Notes: generated by a model from the letters alone, not told the origin. Shown: positions 15,948 to 25,069, counted from the first letter of the stretch. The stretch: 64,000 bases of DNA from Limihaloglobus sulfuriphilus (GCF_001999965.1 NZ_CP019646.1:2852001-2916000); one strand, 5' to 3'. Program-made: numbers and translations.

Positions 15948-17675
15948 ATGGCAAAAAATAAAAAGACAAAGAATAAACGATACAACGGCCAGCAGTCAGT
16001 AAACGCAGCCGTAAAATCAATATGCGATATAATGCGGCGGAGCAACTGCGCCGGGGCTTTGCAGTATGTCCCCGAGCTTACCTGGCTGTTATTTCTGCGT
16101 ATCCTCGATGAACGCGAACATGACGAGCAGCGTTACTGCCGTGCTGTCGGCGCGGAATTCACCCCGTCGTTTGAGTATCCCTACCGCTGGCAGGACTGGG
16201 CGGCGCCAAACGGCAAGAAACGGCTTGAGCTGAGCGAGTCGGGCATGAATAAGTTCTTCGGGTTTGTCAATGACGAGCTGCTGCCGCATTTAAAAGAGCT
16301 GAAAAACCGGCCCAACGCCTCCCCTCGGCAGAAGGTTATAAGCGAGATACTCTCGGGCGTAGAACATGTGCGTATCGATACAGAACGCAATTTCCAGGAT
16401 GTCCTTGATAAGGTTGACGAGATAACCACCGCCGCGGTTGATGATACGCACGTTTTTACCCTTTCACAGGTCTATGAGGGCCTTCTTCTCAAGATGGGCG
16501 AAAAGGGCAACGACGGCGGCCAGTTCTTCACCCCCCGCGAGGTTATCCGTGCCATGGCAAAAGCCGTTGAGCCTGTCATTGGTGAAACGGTATATGACCC
16601 CTGCTGCGGCACCGGCGGTTTTCTCGCGCAGTCATATGAGTTTATGACGGGCAAGGATAATAAAAAAATCAATTCTCCCCAGCAGCTCGACGTACTCAAA
16701 CACAGCACCTTTTACGGCCGCGAAAAAGAAAACCTCATCTACCCGATAGCCCTTGCCAATCTTGTCCTGCACGGGATAGATCACCCGCACCTCTGGCACG
16801 GCAATACCCTCACCGGCGCAGCGGCGTATGAGGGGCTGTTTGAACACGCCCCAAAACAGTTTGACGTAATCCTTACAAATCCACCCTTCGGCGGCAAAGA
16901 AGGCAAAGACGCACAGACCAGATTCGCCTATAAAACCGGCTCGACACAGGTATTGTTTTTACAGCATATCATCGACAGCCTCAAAAACGGCGGCAGGTGC
17001 GGCATGGTACTCGATGAGGGGCTGCTGTTTCGTACCAATGAAACCGCTTTTGTCCAGACAAAACGCAAGTTGCTTGATGAGTGCGACTTATGGTGTGTCG
17101 TAAGCCTGCCCGGTGGAGTATTTACCGCGGCAGGCGCCGGCGTTAAAACAGACCTGCTGTTCTTCACCAAGGGTAAACCTACTGAAAAGATATGGTATTA
17201 CGACCTCTCGCACCTGAAAATCAGAAAAAAATCTCCTCTGACCCAGGCGCATTTTGAAGGTTTCTTCAGGCTGCTGCCGGGCCGCAAAGACAGCGAGTAC
17301 AGCTGGACTGTAGATATTACAAAACTCAAAGCCGAAGCCGCAAAACAAGCCCACCCGTTCCAGCTCCACGCCGCGGAACACATGCACAGCGCACAGAACT
17401 ATACAGAAAAACTCAAGGCTCTGAAAAAACAAAAGCCCCTGGACAAAGACGCTATAAAGGAAACACTGGCGGTAATCAAAGATTTTGAAAAAAAATCAAG
17501 AGAAGAATCACAAAAAGCCGAGCAGATACTAAACGCGGTTTATGATATAAAGGCTGTAAATCCCAATATCGCACCTCCCCCGCCGCCACCGCCGCCGGCT
17601 GAGCTGATCAGACTGATAAATAAAAAATCCGAGGAAGTAAACCAGGCGATTCTTGAATTGCAGAAAATATCCTGA
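15948..17675 (+). CDS. hsdM: Type I DNA methyltransferase subunit
   Basis: 575 residues. The N-terminal helical domain (residues 1-150) is followed by the methyltransferase fold: SAM-binding motif VYDPCCGTGGF (about residue 216) and catalytic NPPF in DVILTNPPFGG (about residue 310), which marks it as an N6-adenine methylase. With HsdS it methylates the recognition site; with HsdR added it forms the restriction complex. The C-terminus has a helical region, then NIAPPPPPPPPAEL, a poly-proline run matching that in HsdR. It is separated from hsdS by the unknown ORF and a palindrome; no good ribosome binding site is seen before the ATG. Confidence 0.93.
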   Translation: MAKNKKTKNKRYNGQQSVNAAVKSICDIMRRSNCAGALQYVPELTWLLFLRILDEREHDEQRYCRAVGAEFTPSFEYPYRWQDWAAPNGKKRLELSESGMNKFFGFVNDELLPHLKELKNRPNASPRQKVISEILSGVEHVRIDTERNFQDVLDKVDEITTAAVDDTHVFTLSQVYEGLLLKMGEKGNDGGQFFTPREVIRAMAKAVEPVIGETVYDPCCGTGGFLAQSYEFMTGKDNKKINSPQQLDVLKHSTFYGREKENLIYPIALANLVLHGIDHPHLWHGNTLTGAAAYEGLFEHAPKQFDVILTNPPFGGKEGKDAQTRFAYKTGSTQVLFLQHIIDSLKNGGRCGMVLDEGLLFRTNETAFVQTKRKLLDECDLWCVVSLPGGVFTAAGAGVKTDLLFFTKGKPTEKIWYYDLSHLKIRKKSPLTQAHFEGFFRLLPGRKDSEYSWTVDITKLKAEAAKQAHPFQLHAAEHMHSAQNYTEKLKALKKQKPLDKDAIKETLAVIKDFEKKSREESQKAEQILNAVYDIKAVNPNIAPPPPPPPPAELIRLINKKSEEVNQAILELQKIS

Positions 17676-17697
17676 TATTACCGGCAACCTTATAAGC

Positions 17698-17727
17698 GTT
17701 CTGCGGGAATCTGCGTTATCTGCGGAT
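17698..17727 (-). repeat. Right inverted repeat flanking the restriction locus
   Basis: Inverted relative of the 30-base repeat at 11537-11566 (25 of 30 bases equal), 22 bases past the hsdM stop. Together they bracket the whole R-S-x-M locus. Confidence 0.7.
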
Positions 17728-17784
17728 AGTTTCGTTTACATTATTATCCTGTGGTGCCGCGTTTTTTAACATAGCGGCGATGAT

Positions 17785-19092
17785 TCAGACGAATACTTCA
17801 TCCAATACCGCTTTGTTTTTTTGGGCCGGGGGCGATAATCTTCCTGCTCTGTTTATAACTTTGTTTTCTTTTCTTGCCCGTTCAGCGTCGAAAACCATGA
17901 AATGCGACTCGAGTGTCTCGGCGGGGCCTGTTATAATCTCGTCGGGGTTATCGGTCTCTATCGCGGCTATAAAACTGCTGACCAGGCCCATATCTCCGCC
18001 GCCGTGGCCGCCAATGATGGTGCCGTCGGCGGAATTGCCCTCATAGACATCGCGTGAACCGGTGAGAAAATCATAGATTTCTATATGGGATTCATTGCCG
18101 TATATTTCGCCTTTTGTGCCGAAGATTCTGGTTTTTCTCGGGCCGGCGTCTATTGTAAAACCGGTCATTGTGAACGATACGGTGCTGCCGTTTTCAAAAA
18201 GCATGTTCACTACCTGGTGATCAACGACAGTATTGTCACAGTCAAAGACGCACCTGCCGTAGGGCCCTTCCTTGAGAGCCTGCGTAACTCCCTTTACAGT
18301 GAGATCTTTTGTTATGGTTCTCACGGGCCAGTCAAAATCGCCTTTCTCTGCCCGGCCTATATAGATTTTTTTCGCCGAATATGGGCACTGCGGCTCTACA
18401 GGGCAGTCTAAACACCTGTGGGCGGCACCTTCGGGCTGATTTTCTTTTTTGAAATATTTGAGATTCCCAAACGACGATATACTGCTGCACGGAGAATCAA
18501 TAATATACCTCAGCCAGTCAAGGTCATGGCAGGATTTGGCCAGAAGCATTGAAGACGACTCATCTTCGTTTCTCCAATGCCCTCTTATGTATGAATGGGC
18601 CTGGTGAAAATATCCAACCGGCTCGAGGTGCTGAATACATATAATATCTCCGATAACACCTGAGTCTAAAAGCTGTTTGAGTTTTTTGGTATATTGTGTA
18701 TATCTCAGGACATGGCACACGGAAAACAGTTTGCCGCTTTCATTGGCGGCCTGGACAATCTCACGGCACTGGCTGCTATCAGGCGACATCGGCTTTTCCA
18801 GCAGGACATGATAGCCCTGCTTAATGAAATACATAGCCGGCTCATAGTGCTGATTGTCCTGGGTGGCAATTACCACCGCGTCTGCTATTTTACCTTTGCC
18901 GGTCAGCTCGCGCCAGTCATCAAAGATATTCTCATCAGCTATATTATGCTGTTTTACTATCGTATCCCGACGAATGGGGTCAGGCTCCGCTACTGCGACA
19001 ACCTCTGCCTTCGAGCTGCTTTCCAAGATACATCTTGAATACGAAACTCCTCTTGAGCCTGCTCCAATAATCAGGAATTTAACTTTTGACAT
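17785..19092 (-). CDS. Gfo/Idh/MocA family oxidoreductase
   Basis: 435 residues from the ATG at 19092, which has GCGGAG just upstream; a TTG six bases earlier is less likely. The N-terminal Rossmann fold binds NAD(P) (VKFLIIGAGSRGVSY), and the family motif EKPM sits in YHVLLEKPMSPD. The C-terminal alpha/beta domain includes SCHDLDWLRYI. An insertion with four Cys, CLDCPVEPQCPYSAKKIYIG, is found in one branch of this family and may bind a metal. These enzymes oxidise or reduce sugars, inositols or related compounds; the substrate here is not evident. It lies alone next to secreted-protein genes and convergent with hsdM. Confidence 0.88.
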   Translation of the reverse strand: MSKVKFLIIGAGSRGVSYSRCILESSSKAEVVAVAEPDPIRRDTIVKQHNIADENIFDDWRELTGKGKIADAVVIATQDNQHYEPAMYFIKQGYHVLLEKPMSPDSSQCREIVQAANESGKLFSVCHVLRYTQYTKKLKQLLDSGVIGDIICIQHLEPVGYFHQAHSYIRGHWRNEDESSSMLLAKSCHDLDWLRYIIDSPCSSISSFGNLKYFKKENQPEGAAHRCLDCPVEPQCPYSAKKIYIGRAEKGDFDWPVRTITKDLTVKGVTQALKEGPYGRCVFDCDNTVVDHQVVNMLFENGSTVSFTMTGFTIDAGPRKTRIFGTKGEIYGNESHIEIYDFLTGSRDVYEGNSADGTIIGGHGGGDMGLVSSFIAAIETDNPDEIITGPAETLESHFMVFDAERARKENKVINRAGRLSPPAQKNKAVLDEVFV

Positions 19093-19203
19093 TTTCAACT
19101 CCGCTTATATTAAATTCAATTAAGTTCTATCTCTAAGTAAAAACACGGCAGCCGCCGCATACCGGTAATTTTTTCTTTAAACTGCATCAGCGTCCTTAAA
19201 TAA

Positions 19204-22200
19204 TTATTCCAGAATCCTTACGATTGCCTCGTCGCCTTCAATGTATGCCCTGTTGAAGTAAAACACCCTGCCGGTCTCGGTTCCGATAAGCAGATCGGGC
19301 CTGCCGTCATTATCCCAGTCAACAATAGAGGGCCCTGCGTTGTGGTTTGCCAGACGCTCTTTAACCAGATCGCCCCTGTCTTTAAATAAAGGACGCTCGT
19401 TATCCGTAACATTTTCATAATACCTCGCATTGACATTGTCCAGGATCAAATCATAATCACCGTCGCCGTCCCAATCCGCAAGATTTACAATCGTCCTTCC
19501 AGACATGCCCGCCCTGGCATTGGGTGCCCTGTTCCAGACAAGTGCCTGGCTGTATGGAGTTTCAAATGTAAAAATATTCTGCGGCTCATTGAGCACAAGT
19601 TTTCCATCAGGCGTCTTTGACCTCAGGTACAGTGCCAACTCTCCGGTATGGTCAAGCGTAACATAATCAGTCAGGCCGTCACCGTTGTAGTCTATTGCTT
19701 CCGGCCTGGTGCGCCAGACGGTAATCAGCTCATCTGCCTGCGGTATAACGGTTGACCATTCAGGATACAGCGGCTCATCTTTCCAGTCAACTTCCATGAG
19801 CGTCCCTCTTTGGAGCCGCGGGGCTGTTTTGCTGCCGATATTTCGGAACAGGACATGCTCACCCCTTATGCCGCTTACGATCAGGTCCTTAAGCCCGTCG
19901 CCGTCCCAGTCCGCCGTTTCGGCGTTATTGTACTGCCAGCAAAGCTCTTCGATACCCTGTATCGAGCCCTCATCGCCGGCCCTTAGCTGGATCTTGCTCC
20001 CGCCTGCTCTCATATCCCGCGGATGCGACCAGAAAGGCTTAGTGTCTGTGCCGAGATTCTCGTAGTATTGCAAAGTATTCGACGCGGCTATAATCAGGTC
20101 TTTATCCCCGTCGCAGTCCCAGTCAACCGCATGGGGTACAGAGATTGAACCCCCATCAACAACCGGACGAGTCTGGTTGAGATAAACCGGCTGACGAAGC
20201 TGAGGCTTTTTGCCCTGCCCTGCGATATTTTCCATAAAGCCGACCACGCCGTCCTCACACCCGTAAAGCAGGTCCTTATCCCCGTCGCCGTCCCAGTCAA
20301 CTACAACAATGTTGATCAGAGCCTGCGGGATATTGATTTCCCGCCTGTCGTATGTTTTGATCCGTTCGGCATGGGGAAATTGCGGGTTGGCGTCTGTGCC
20401 GGTATTTTCATAGAAATACAGCTCGTGTATAAAACCGGCTGATATGAAATCCGTATCGCCGTCGCAGTCCCAGTCTGTCGGTATATACTGCCATTGCAGA
20501 TCCACTTTTGGGATATCTATCTCTACCGGATTTGCCGTGTCTATCAGCGGCTCACCGGCGGTACCGACATTTGGGTAAACGTAAATAGACGGAGTAACCT
20601 CGTCTTTTCCCAGACTGCCCAGCTGGGATGCGATTACATCGCCGAGGCCGTCTTTGTCCCAGTCGTACCAGAAAGTCTTGGCCTCTGTCTTTATCGGCTC
20701 TGCCGTAAACCTGAAGGGTACAATTTCATCTATAACGACATTGCCTTCTTCATAATGCCACTTCCACCATTCCTGGCTGCTCCTGCCAAGCACCATTATA
20801 TCCATCTTCCCATCGTGGTCCACATCGCAGAACTGCGGGATCACAACCCCTGATATGTAACCGTAAGGGGTGTTGTCTCTTATTATCAGCCTGCCCGGCG
20901 CGAAGGTGTCTTTTTTGTTCAATTCATCGCTGATATTCTCAAAATAGTAATGGCCGACCTGCAGCTCAGTGCAAGCACGGGTTTTGAGCGTACCGGAGTT
21001 CATCCACAAATCAAGATTGCCGTCACCGTCTATATCGAACACATCAAAGACGCCGCTTATGCCCGAACACAGCATTCCGGTTGTGTCTTTGCGTCCGATT
21101 CTCAGCCTGTCTCCATTGCCGACCATCGGTATCTCAAGCGGATACGGCTGCCGATAACCCTTCGCTGTGTCGTAGTAAAAGGAGTAACCCGCCTCGCGGC
21201 TGCCCTGATGGGTAAACCTCAGCACTGCCGAGGGACTGTAAAAGAGAGAGTCATCGATTTGAAACGGGATAAAAAATCTGTTTTCGCCTGACTGTGATTT
21301 GTCATAAACAACCGGCTCGCCGCTCTGTGGGTCATACCGAAGAAGCCTGAAAGAGTTGAGAGCTTTTCGTTTTTGAGCAGGCGTAAGATCCATCCACTCT
21401 TGGGTAAATTCTATTTCCGCCTTAACCGGCAGCCTGTCCCATTTATCATTGACAGGCTCAACATGTATATTTACACGGTATCTGTTTTTGCCTATATGCC
21501 GCGGAGTTGTGTTGAAGTTTTCCGGCAGGGCCCGGCTCTTTTGCGCCGGCGGCTGCGACGGGTCATCATCAAGCCAGGTGTCTGTTATTACAACCTCATC
21601 GATAACCCCGTCAAAGTGCTCCATTCTCATAAGAGCCGTCTGGTTGGAATTTGTGCCCAGATACATATCGTATGCCATCGCCTCGGGCAGTTGAGGTATC
21701 GAAGCATCCTCAATAACAGCCCATTCGCTGTTATCGGCCTTCAGTGCCAGCATAGACTTTTCACGATCCCAGGACATACATACTCTGTGCCATTGATCCG
21801 CTTTCCAGTCCTCAATGGGGACATTTATATTGCTTCTGCCGCCCTCTTTGCTGCCGGTCATAAGCCACAGACCGGGCGGAGTCTTATCGTTTCTAAGACG
21901 CAGCTCAATCATATCTCCGGTACGAATGCGGATACTGAAAAGGCATTGAACCTCGGGGCCGAACTGCTCGCGGTTTTTGCCGGGATTGTAGTTGGGCTTT
22001 ACCCACATACAGACAGTGGCGAGATTAAAGCTGATATTTTCATCAGTCTCATACCTTATGTACTCGTTGGGCCTGCACCAAAGCCCCCGGCCGCTCTTGC
22101 CCGTTACAGGTGAAAGGCTGTCATGAAAAACTGCCGCGGCGCTGCCGCCGGCGTAATCGGCTCTGAAGCCGTCATCTTCAAATGAATTGTAAAACAACAC

Positions 22201-22275
22201 CTCACCCGAAGCATTTATTGCCCAAAGGCTTAGAAGAACATAAAGGTATATAAGGCTTTTTTGAAATATCTTCAT
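19204..22275 (-). CDS. Secreted LamG and FG-GAP/VCBS repeat protein
   Basis: 1023 residues from the ATG at 22275 (AGGA upstream); an earlier ATG at 22296 lacks a signal-like start. A signal peptide (MKIFQKSLIYLYVLLSLWA) leads into a LamG/concanavalin-like domain (about residues 25-230, NSFEDDGFRADYAGG ... DGVIDEVVITDTWLDD). Then come a connecting beta domain and about ten Ca-binding repeats of the form DWDGDGDKDLL (variants DIDGDGNLDLW, DVDHDGKMDIM, DYNGDGLTDYV, DWDNDGRPDLL) spread over the C-terminal 650 residues, probably forming a beta-propeller. In planctomycetes such proteins are common near polysaccharide-degradation genes and are thought to bind glycans; no catalytic residues are visible. 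Confidence 0.85.
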   Translation of the reverse strand: MKIFQKSLIYLYVLLSLWAINASGEVLFYNSFEDDGFRADYAGGSAAAVFHDSLSPVTGKSGRGLWCRPNEYIRYETDENISFNLATVCMWVKPNYNPGKNREQFGPEVQCLFSIRIRTGDMIELRLRNDKTPPGLWLMTGSKEGGRSNINVPIEDWKADQWHRVCMSWDREKSMLALKADNSEWAVIEDASIPQLPEAMAYDMYLGTNSNQTALMRMEHFDGVIDEVVITDTWLDDDPSQPPAQKSRALPENFNTTPRHIGKNRYRVNIHVEPVNDKWDRLPVKAEIEFTQEWMDLTPAQKRKALNSFRLLRYDPQSGEPVVYDKSQSGENRFFIPFQIDDSLFYSPSAVLRFTHQGSREAGYSFYYDTAKGYRQPYPLEIPMVGNGDRLRIGRKDTTGMLCSGISGVFDVFDIDGDGNLDLWMNSGTLKTRACTELQVGHYYFENISDELNKKDTFAPGRLIIRDNTPYGYISGVVIPQFCDVDHDGKMDIMVLGRSSQEWWKWHYEEGNVVIDEIVPFRFTAEPIKTEAKTFWYDWDKDGLGDVIASQLGSLGKDEVTPSIYVYPNVGTAGEPLIDTANPVEIDIPKVDLQWQYIPTDWDCDGDTDFISAGFIHELYFYENTGTDANPQFPHAERIKTYDRREINIPQALINIVVVDWDGDGDKDLLYGCEDGVVGFMENIAGQGKKPQLRQPVYLNQTRPVVDGGSISVPHAVDWDCDGDKDLIIAASNTLQYYENLGTDTKPFWSHPRDMRAGGSKIQLRAGDEGSIQGIEELCWQYNNAETADWDGDGLKDLIVSGIRGEHVLFRNIGSKTAPRLQRGTLMEVDWKDEPLYPEWSTVIPQADELITVWRTRPEAIDYNGDGLTDYVTLDHTGELALYLRSKTPDGKLVLNEPQNIFTFETPYSQALVWNRAPNARAGMSGRTIVNLADWDGDGDYDLILDNVNARYYENVTDNERPLFKDRGDLVKERLANHNAGPSIVDWDNDGRPDLLIGTETGRVFYFNRAYIEGDEAIVRILE

Positions 22276-22296
22276 TGTTAAAATCCTGTTATTCAT

Positions 22297-22453
22297 CGTA
22301 ATAAAGCTGCAATCCTGAAATGCGGTTCACTGCTGTCGGCCGGATTCGAAGAAATCCAGTTCCAGGGAAACTTTCCTGCCGTGAGTAATGTAAGCTGTAA
22401 TTGCCGGAAAAAAAATAGACGGACTATTTTATTAGTCAAGGGCACTGCCTTTC
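22297..22453. other. Intergenic, no gene seen
   Basis: Separates the LamG/FG-GAP gene from the terminator of the PEP-CTERM operon. It probably holds the promoter of the LamG gene; no clear -35/-10 pair stands out. Confidence 0.4.
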
Positions 22454-22489
22454 AAAAAAAATGGGGAGTATCCGAGAACACTCCCCACT
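22454..22489 (-). terminator. Rho-independent terminator of the PEP-CTERM operon
   Basis: On the minus strand GTGGGGAGT pairs with ACTCCCCAT (22461-22488) and is followed by eight T. It lies about 30 bases past the stop of the 64-residue gene. Confidence 0.88.
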
Positions 22490-22519
22490 ATAAAAGTTAT
22501 AATTTAAGGGGGTATCCAA

Positions 22520-22714
22520 TCAGTAATACTGCACGCTGAGCCACTCTGCGGCCATTAAGGCAATATCAGCAATATCTACGGTGCAGTCATCGTTTATGCC
22601 CTCCTGGCCGATAATATCGCCTGCGGGGTAGTCGAACGGCTCACTGGCAAGTTCCGCCCCAATTGCCGGCAGAATAAAAGCCGACAACAATAAAAGCAAT
22701 ACTGTTTTTTTCAT
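22520..22714 (-). CDS. Short secreted protein with dockerin-like tail (shortened paralogue)
   Basis: 64 residues: signal peptide MKKTVLLLLLSAFILPAIGA, then ELASEPFDYPAGDIIGQEG and NDDCTVDIADIALMAAEWL. The middle piece matches the start of the mature neighbouring protein (ALMSESFEYELGELAGNDGG). The last piece resembles one half of a type I dockerin, a common C-terminal tag in planctomycete secreted proteins. The ribosome binding site AAGGAAATTATC is intact. It looks like a PEP-CTERM/LamG-type gene that lost its central domain, or a minimal exported tag protein. It follows the PEP-CTERM gene by 15 bases and shares its terminator. Confidence 0.65.
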   Translation of the reverse strand: MKKTVLLLLLSAFILPAIGAELASEPFDYPAGDIIGQEGINDDCTVDIADIALMAAEWLSVQYY

Positions 22715-22729
22715 GATAATTTCCTTAGA

Positions 22730-23590
22730 TTATTTTTTTCTTTTCAGAAAAACGCCTGTCATGCCAAAACCGAACATAAGCATGGTTGTCGGCTCGGGTA
22801 CAACTACATCGCTAAGCGATGCGCCGTAGTTAAGCTCATCGAAAACCGCTGAGAAGCTCGTGTTGGAGCTGTCTGCTACCAGCATGTTTACAAAATCATC
22901 CGTTGTCAGCGTCCTGTTAGAATGCGGCGCGCTGGGGGCAAGCGCATGAACTGCGATCAATTCCTCTACTGTTATGCCGCCCGCTTTGATCTGGTCATAA
23001 TGGCTTTCGCTCAGCACCCACATCGTTGCCTCGCCTCCAGTGGCCTGGCCCAGGTCGGCAAAACGTGTTACCATCATAAAAGTCTCGCCGCTCTGGACAT
23101 TCCATCCGCCGCTGGCTGCTGCGCCGGCACCGTAATCAACGGCAACACCTTGTGAACCGCTGTTTTTGGGCTTCATTCTGAGCTTGAGGCCGTGCCTTAT
23201 AGATGCTGTTCGGCTGGCAACCGAAGCCAGGGGAGCGTCCGGCTGGGCATACAGAAAACTGACCCAAAGGTCGCCGGATGTTACGTTTATGCCGACCGCC
23301 CTCCTGGCGATTGCGTCAGCAAAACCGTCGTTACTCGTCATGGTGATGCGGGCGGCGTTACCTGATACCTGGTAATCACTGAATGAAAGACCTTCTACTA
23401 CAGTTGCCGTTCCGTCCGGGTCTGTCATCGTCCAGGCTCCGCCCCAGCCGATTCCGCCGTCGTTTCCGGCAAGCTCACCCAGCTCATACTCAAAAGACTC
23501 GCTCATCAAAGCTGCCGCCCAGATATTGCTAACACACAATACCGCCATAACAACTGCTGCCATAAATAAATTTCTTTCTGATTTTCTCAT
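22730..23590 (-). CDS. PEP-CTERM exported protein
   Basis: 286 residues from the ATG at 23590, chosen because AAGGAG sits six bases upstream and the signal peptide (MRKSERNLFMAAVVMAVLCV...WAA) begins there. The body starts ALMSESFEYELGELAGNDGG and contains segments typical of a LamG-like beta-sandwich (GDLWVSFLYAQ, WNVQSGETFMMVTRF). It ends VVPEPTTMLMFGFGMTGVFLKRKK, a PEP-CTERM sorting tail. It is transcribed away from the XylR-type regulator next door, which may control it. Confidence 0.87.
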   Translation of the reverse strand: MRKSERNLFMAAVVMAVLCVSNIWAAALMSESFEYELGELAGNDGGIGWGGAWTMTDPDGTATVVEGLSFSDYQVSGNAARITMTSNDGFADAIARRAVGINVTSGDLWVSFLYAQPDAPLASVASRTASIRHGLKLRMKPKNSGSQGVAVDYGAGAAASGGWNVQSGETFMMVTRFADLGQATGGEATMWVLSESHYDQIKAGGITVEELIAVHALAPSAPHSNRTLTTDDFVNMLVADSSNTSFSAVFDELNYGASLSDVVVPEPTTMLMFGFGMTGVFLKRKK

Positions 23591-23710
23591 TTCAATCTCC
23601 TTAGAATAGGTTAAAAATTTATGCCTGATACGGCATTCCACTAATACCCATCATTATACTATAAAATTGTTCAATAAAAATACCATATTCGGATTATTTT
23701 TTCACAATTT

Positions 23711-23728
23711 ACGCAATATTGATTGCGT
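23711..23728. promoter_or_regulatory. Candidate operator between divergent genes
   Basis: ACGCAAT (23711-23717) and ATTGCGT (23722-23728) form a perfect inverted repeat with a 4-base spacer. It lies between the PEP-CTERM operon and the AraC/XylR-type regulator, close to a -10-like TATAAT at 23745-23750. Confidence 0.5.
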
Positions 23729-23747
23729 TTCTTTTTAAAAAAACTAT

Positions 23748-23767
23748 AATCCAATTTAAATCGGATT
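23748..23767 (+). promoter_or_regulatory. Palindrome touching the regulator start codon
   Basis: AATCC-ATTTAAAT-GGATT is a 20-base near-perfect palindrome that ends at the base before the regulator ATG (23768) and overlaps the putative -10 box. A site for autoregulation is plausible. The 5' leader would be very short. Confidence 0.45.
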
Positions 23768-24952
23768 ATGTTTACTCAAATACCAAAAGTAATACTGGCA
23801 ATCGAAGATTCCAGTTCATATTGCAGAGACCTTATCAAAGGGATTTCTCGTTACGCACGCGTTCACGGGCCATGGTCGATCTACAGGGACATTCATGATT
23901 CATCTTATCTGCACGGCAGAAACTACAGGAAGGAATTCTATGAGCATCTTCAGGATATTGAAGCTGACGGACTGATAACCAGAAGCCCCAAAAGGACGAT
24001 GAAACTCACCCGGAAGGGCATCCCAACCATAGTTGCCATTACCGAATCCAAAGCCGTAGGCGATTTCCCTAAACTCCAGATAAATCATATCGCGGTGGGC
24101 GAGATGGCCGCAAAATACTTCCTTGAAAAGGGTTACAAAAATTTTGCTTTTTACGGCGACACAAAATACCTCTGGACAAAGATGCGGTATAAAGGCTTCC
24201 GCAATATAGTCGAGAAATCCCGCTGCTCTCTTACATGCTACGACCCCCCCCCGGCAAAAACCATAATGCAAAAGGGTTTTGGCTACAAAATAAACCATAT
24301 TGCCGACTGGCTCAGCTCCCTGGAGAAACCCATCGCGGTGATGGCGTCCAGCGATGCCTGGGCGGTGAATGTCATAGAGGCCGCCAGAATCGCCGGAATC
24401 AATATTCCCGAACAGCTCTCGCTTATAGGAGTTGACAACGATGTCCCGATTTGCGATACATGCTTCCCCCAGCTCTCAAGCATTCACCTTAACAGTGAAC
24501 AGGCGGGCTTTAAAATTGCCGAGCTGCTTGACAGAATCATGAAGGGTGAGAAGACATACGAGCATATCGTAAAAGTTGAGCCCGTTCAGGTTATCACCAG
24601 AGTATCCACAGACACACTCGCCGTTGAAGACGAAGACGTGGTTACAGCGATGCGGTATATACGCGCAATGAAACGGGAACCTGTTCAAATCACCGAGGTT
24701 GCCGAAGAGGCGGCCGTTTCGCTGAGAACACTCCAGAAAAAATTCAAAGAAAACCTCAACAGCACTATCCTCGATGAAATAAAAAGAACACGCATAAACT
24801 ACATAAAAGAGCTGCTGCTAAATACGGATATGAGCATTACCAAGGTATCTGACTTTTTGTATTTTTCCGGAACAAACAGTTTCAGCAGATACTTTAAGGC
24901 CAATACCGGCTACTCGCCTCTGGAATACCGAAAAAAATACGGCAGATATTGA
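23768..24952 (+). CDS. XylR-type regulator: LacI-like sensor fused to AraC HTH
   Basis: 394 residues. Residues 1 to about 285 are a periplasmic-binding-protein-like sensor (VILAIEDSSSYCRDLIKGIS ... AVMASSDAWAVNVIEAARIAGINIPEQLSLIGVDNDV), the layout of LacI-family ligand domains and of XylR. Residues 295-390 carry two helix-turn-helix motifs of AraC type (ITEVAEEAAVSLRTLQKKFK and ITKVSDFLYFSGTNSFSRYF, then GYSPLEYRK). It should bind DNA in response to a sugar or sugar acid. It is divergent from the PEP-CTERM operon and upstream of a secreted PHP-like enzyme, which are its likely targets. Confidence 0.9.
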   Translation: MFTQIPKVILAIEDSSSYCRDLIKGISRYARVHGPWSIYRDIHDSSYLHGRNYRKEFYEHLQDIEADGLITRSPKRTMKLTRKGIPTIVAITESKAVGDFPKLQINHIAVGEMAAKYFLEKGYKNFAFYGDTKYLWTKMRYKGFRNIVEKSRCSLTCYDPPPAKTIMQKGFGYKINHIADWLSSLEKPIAVMASSDAWAVNVIEAARIAGINIPEQLSLIGVDNDVPICDTCFPQLSSIHLNSEQAGFKIAELLDRIMKGEKTYEHIVKVEPVQVITRVSTDTLAVEDEDVVTAMRYIRAMKREPVQITEVAEEAAVSLRTLQKKFKENLNSTILDEIKRTRINYIKELLLNTDMSITKVSDFLYFSGTNSFSRYFKANTGYSPLEYRKKYGRY

Positions 24953-25069
24953 AAACTTCTGAAAATTCTTTGCAAAAAAAAACCCGCAAAGGACCCTCAA
25001 GTGTTTAAATTGGCGCATTTTGTGAAAAAATAAACACGAAAAGAGATTCTCACAAGCACTGTTTGAGCG

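Noticed and set aside
21373-22113. 246-residue ORF antisense to the LamG/FG-GAP gene
   Set aside because: A shadow of the GC-rich codons of the real gene; no ribosome binding site and no recognisable domain.
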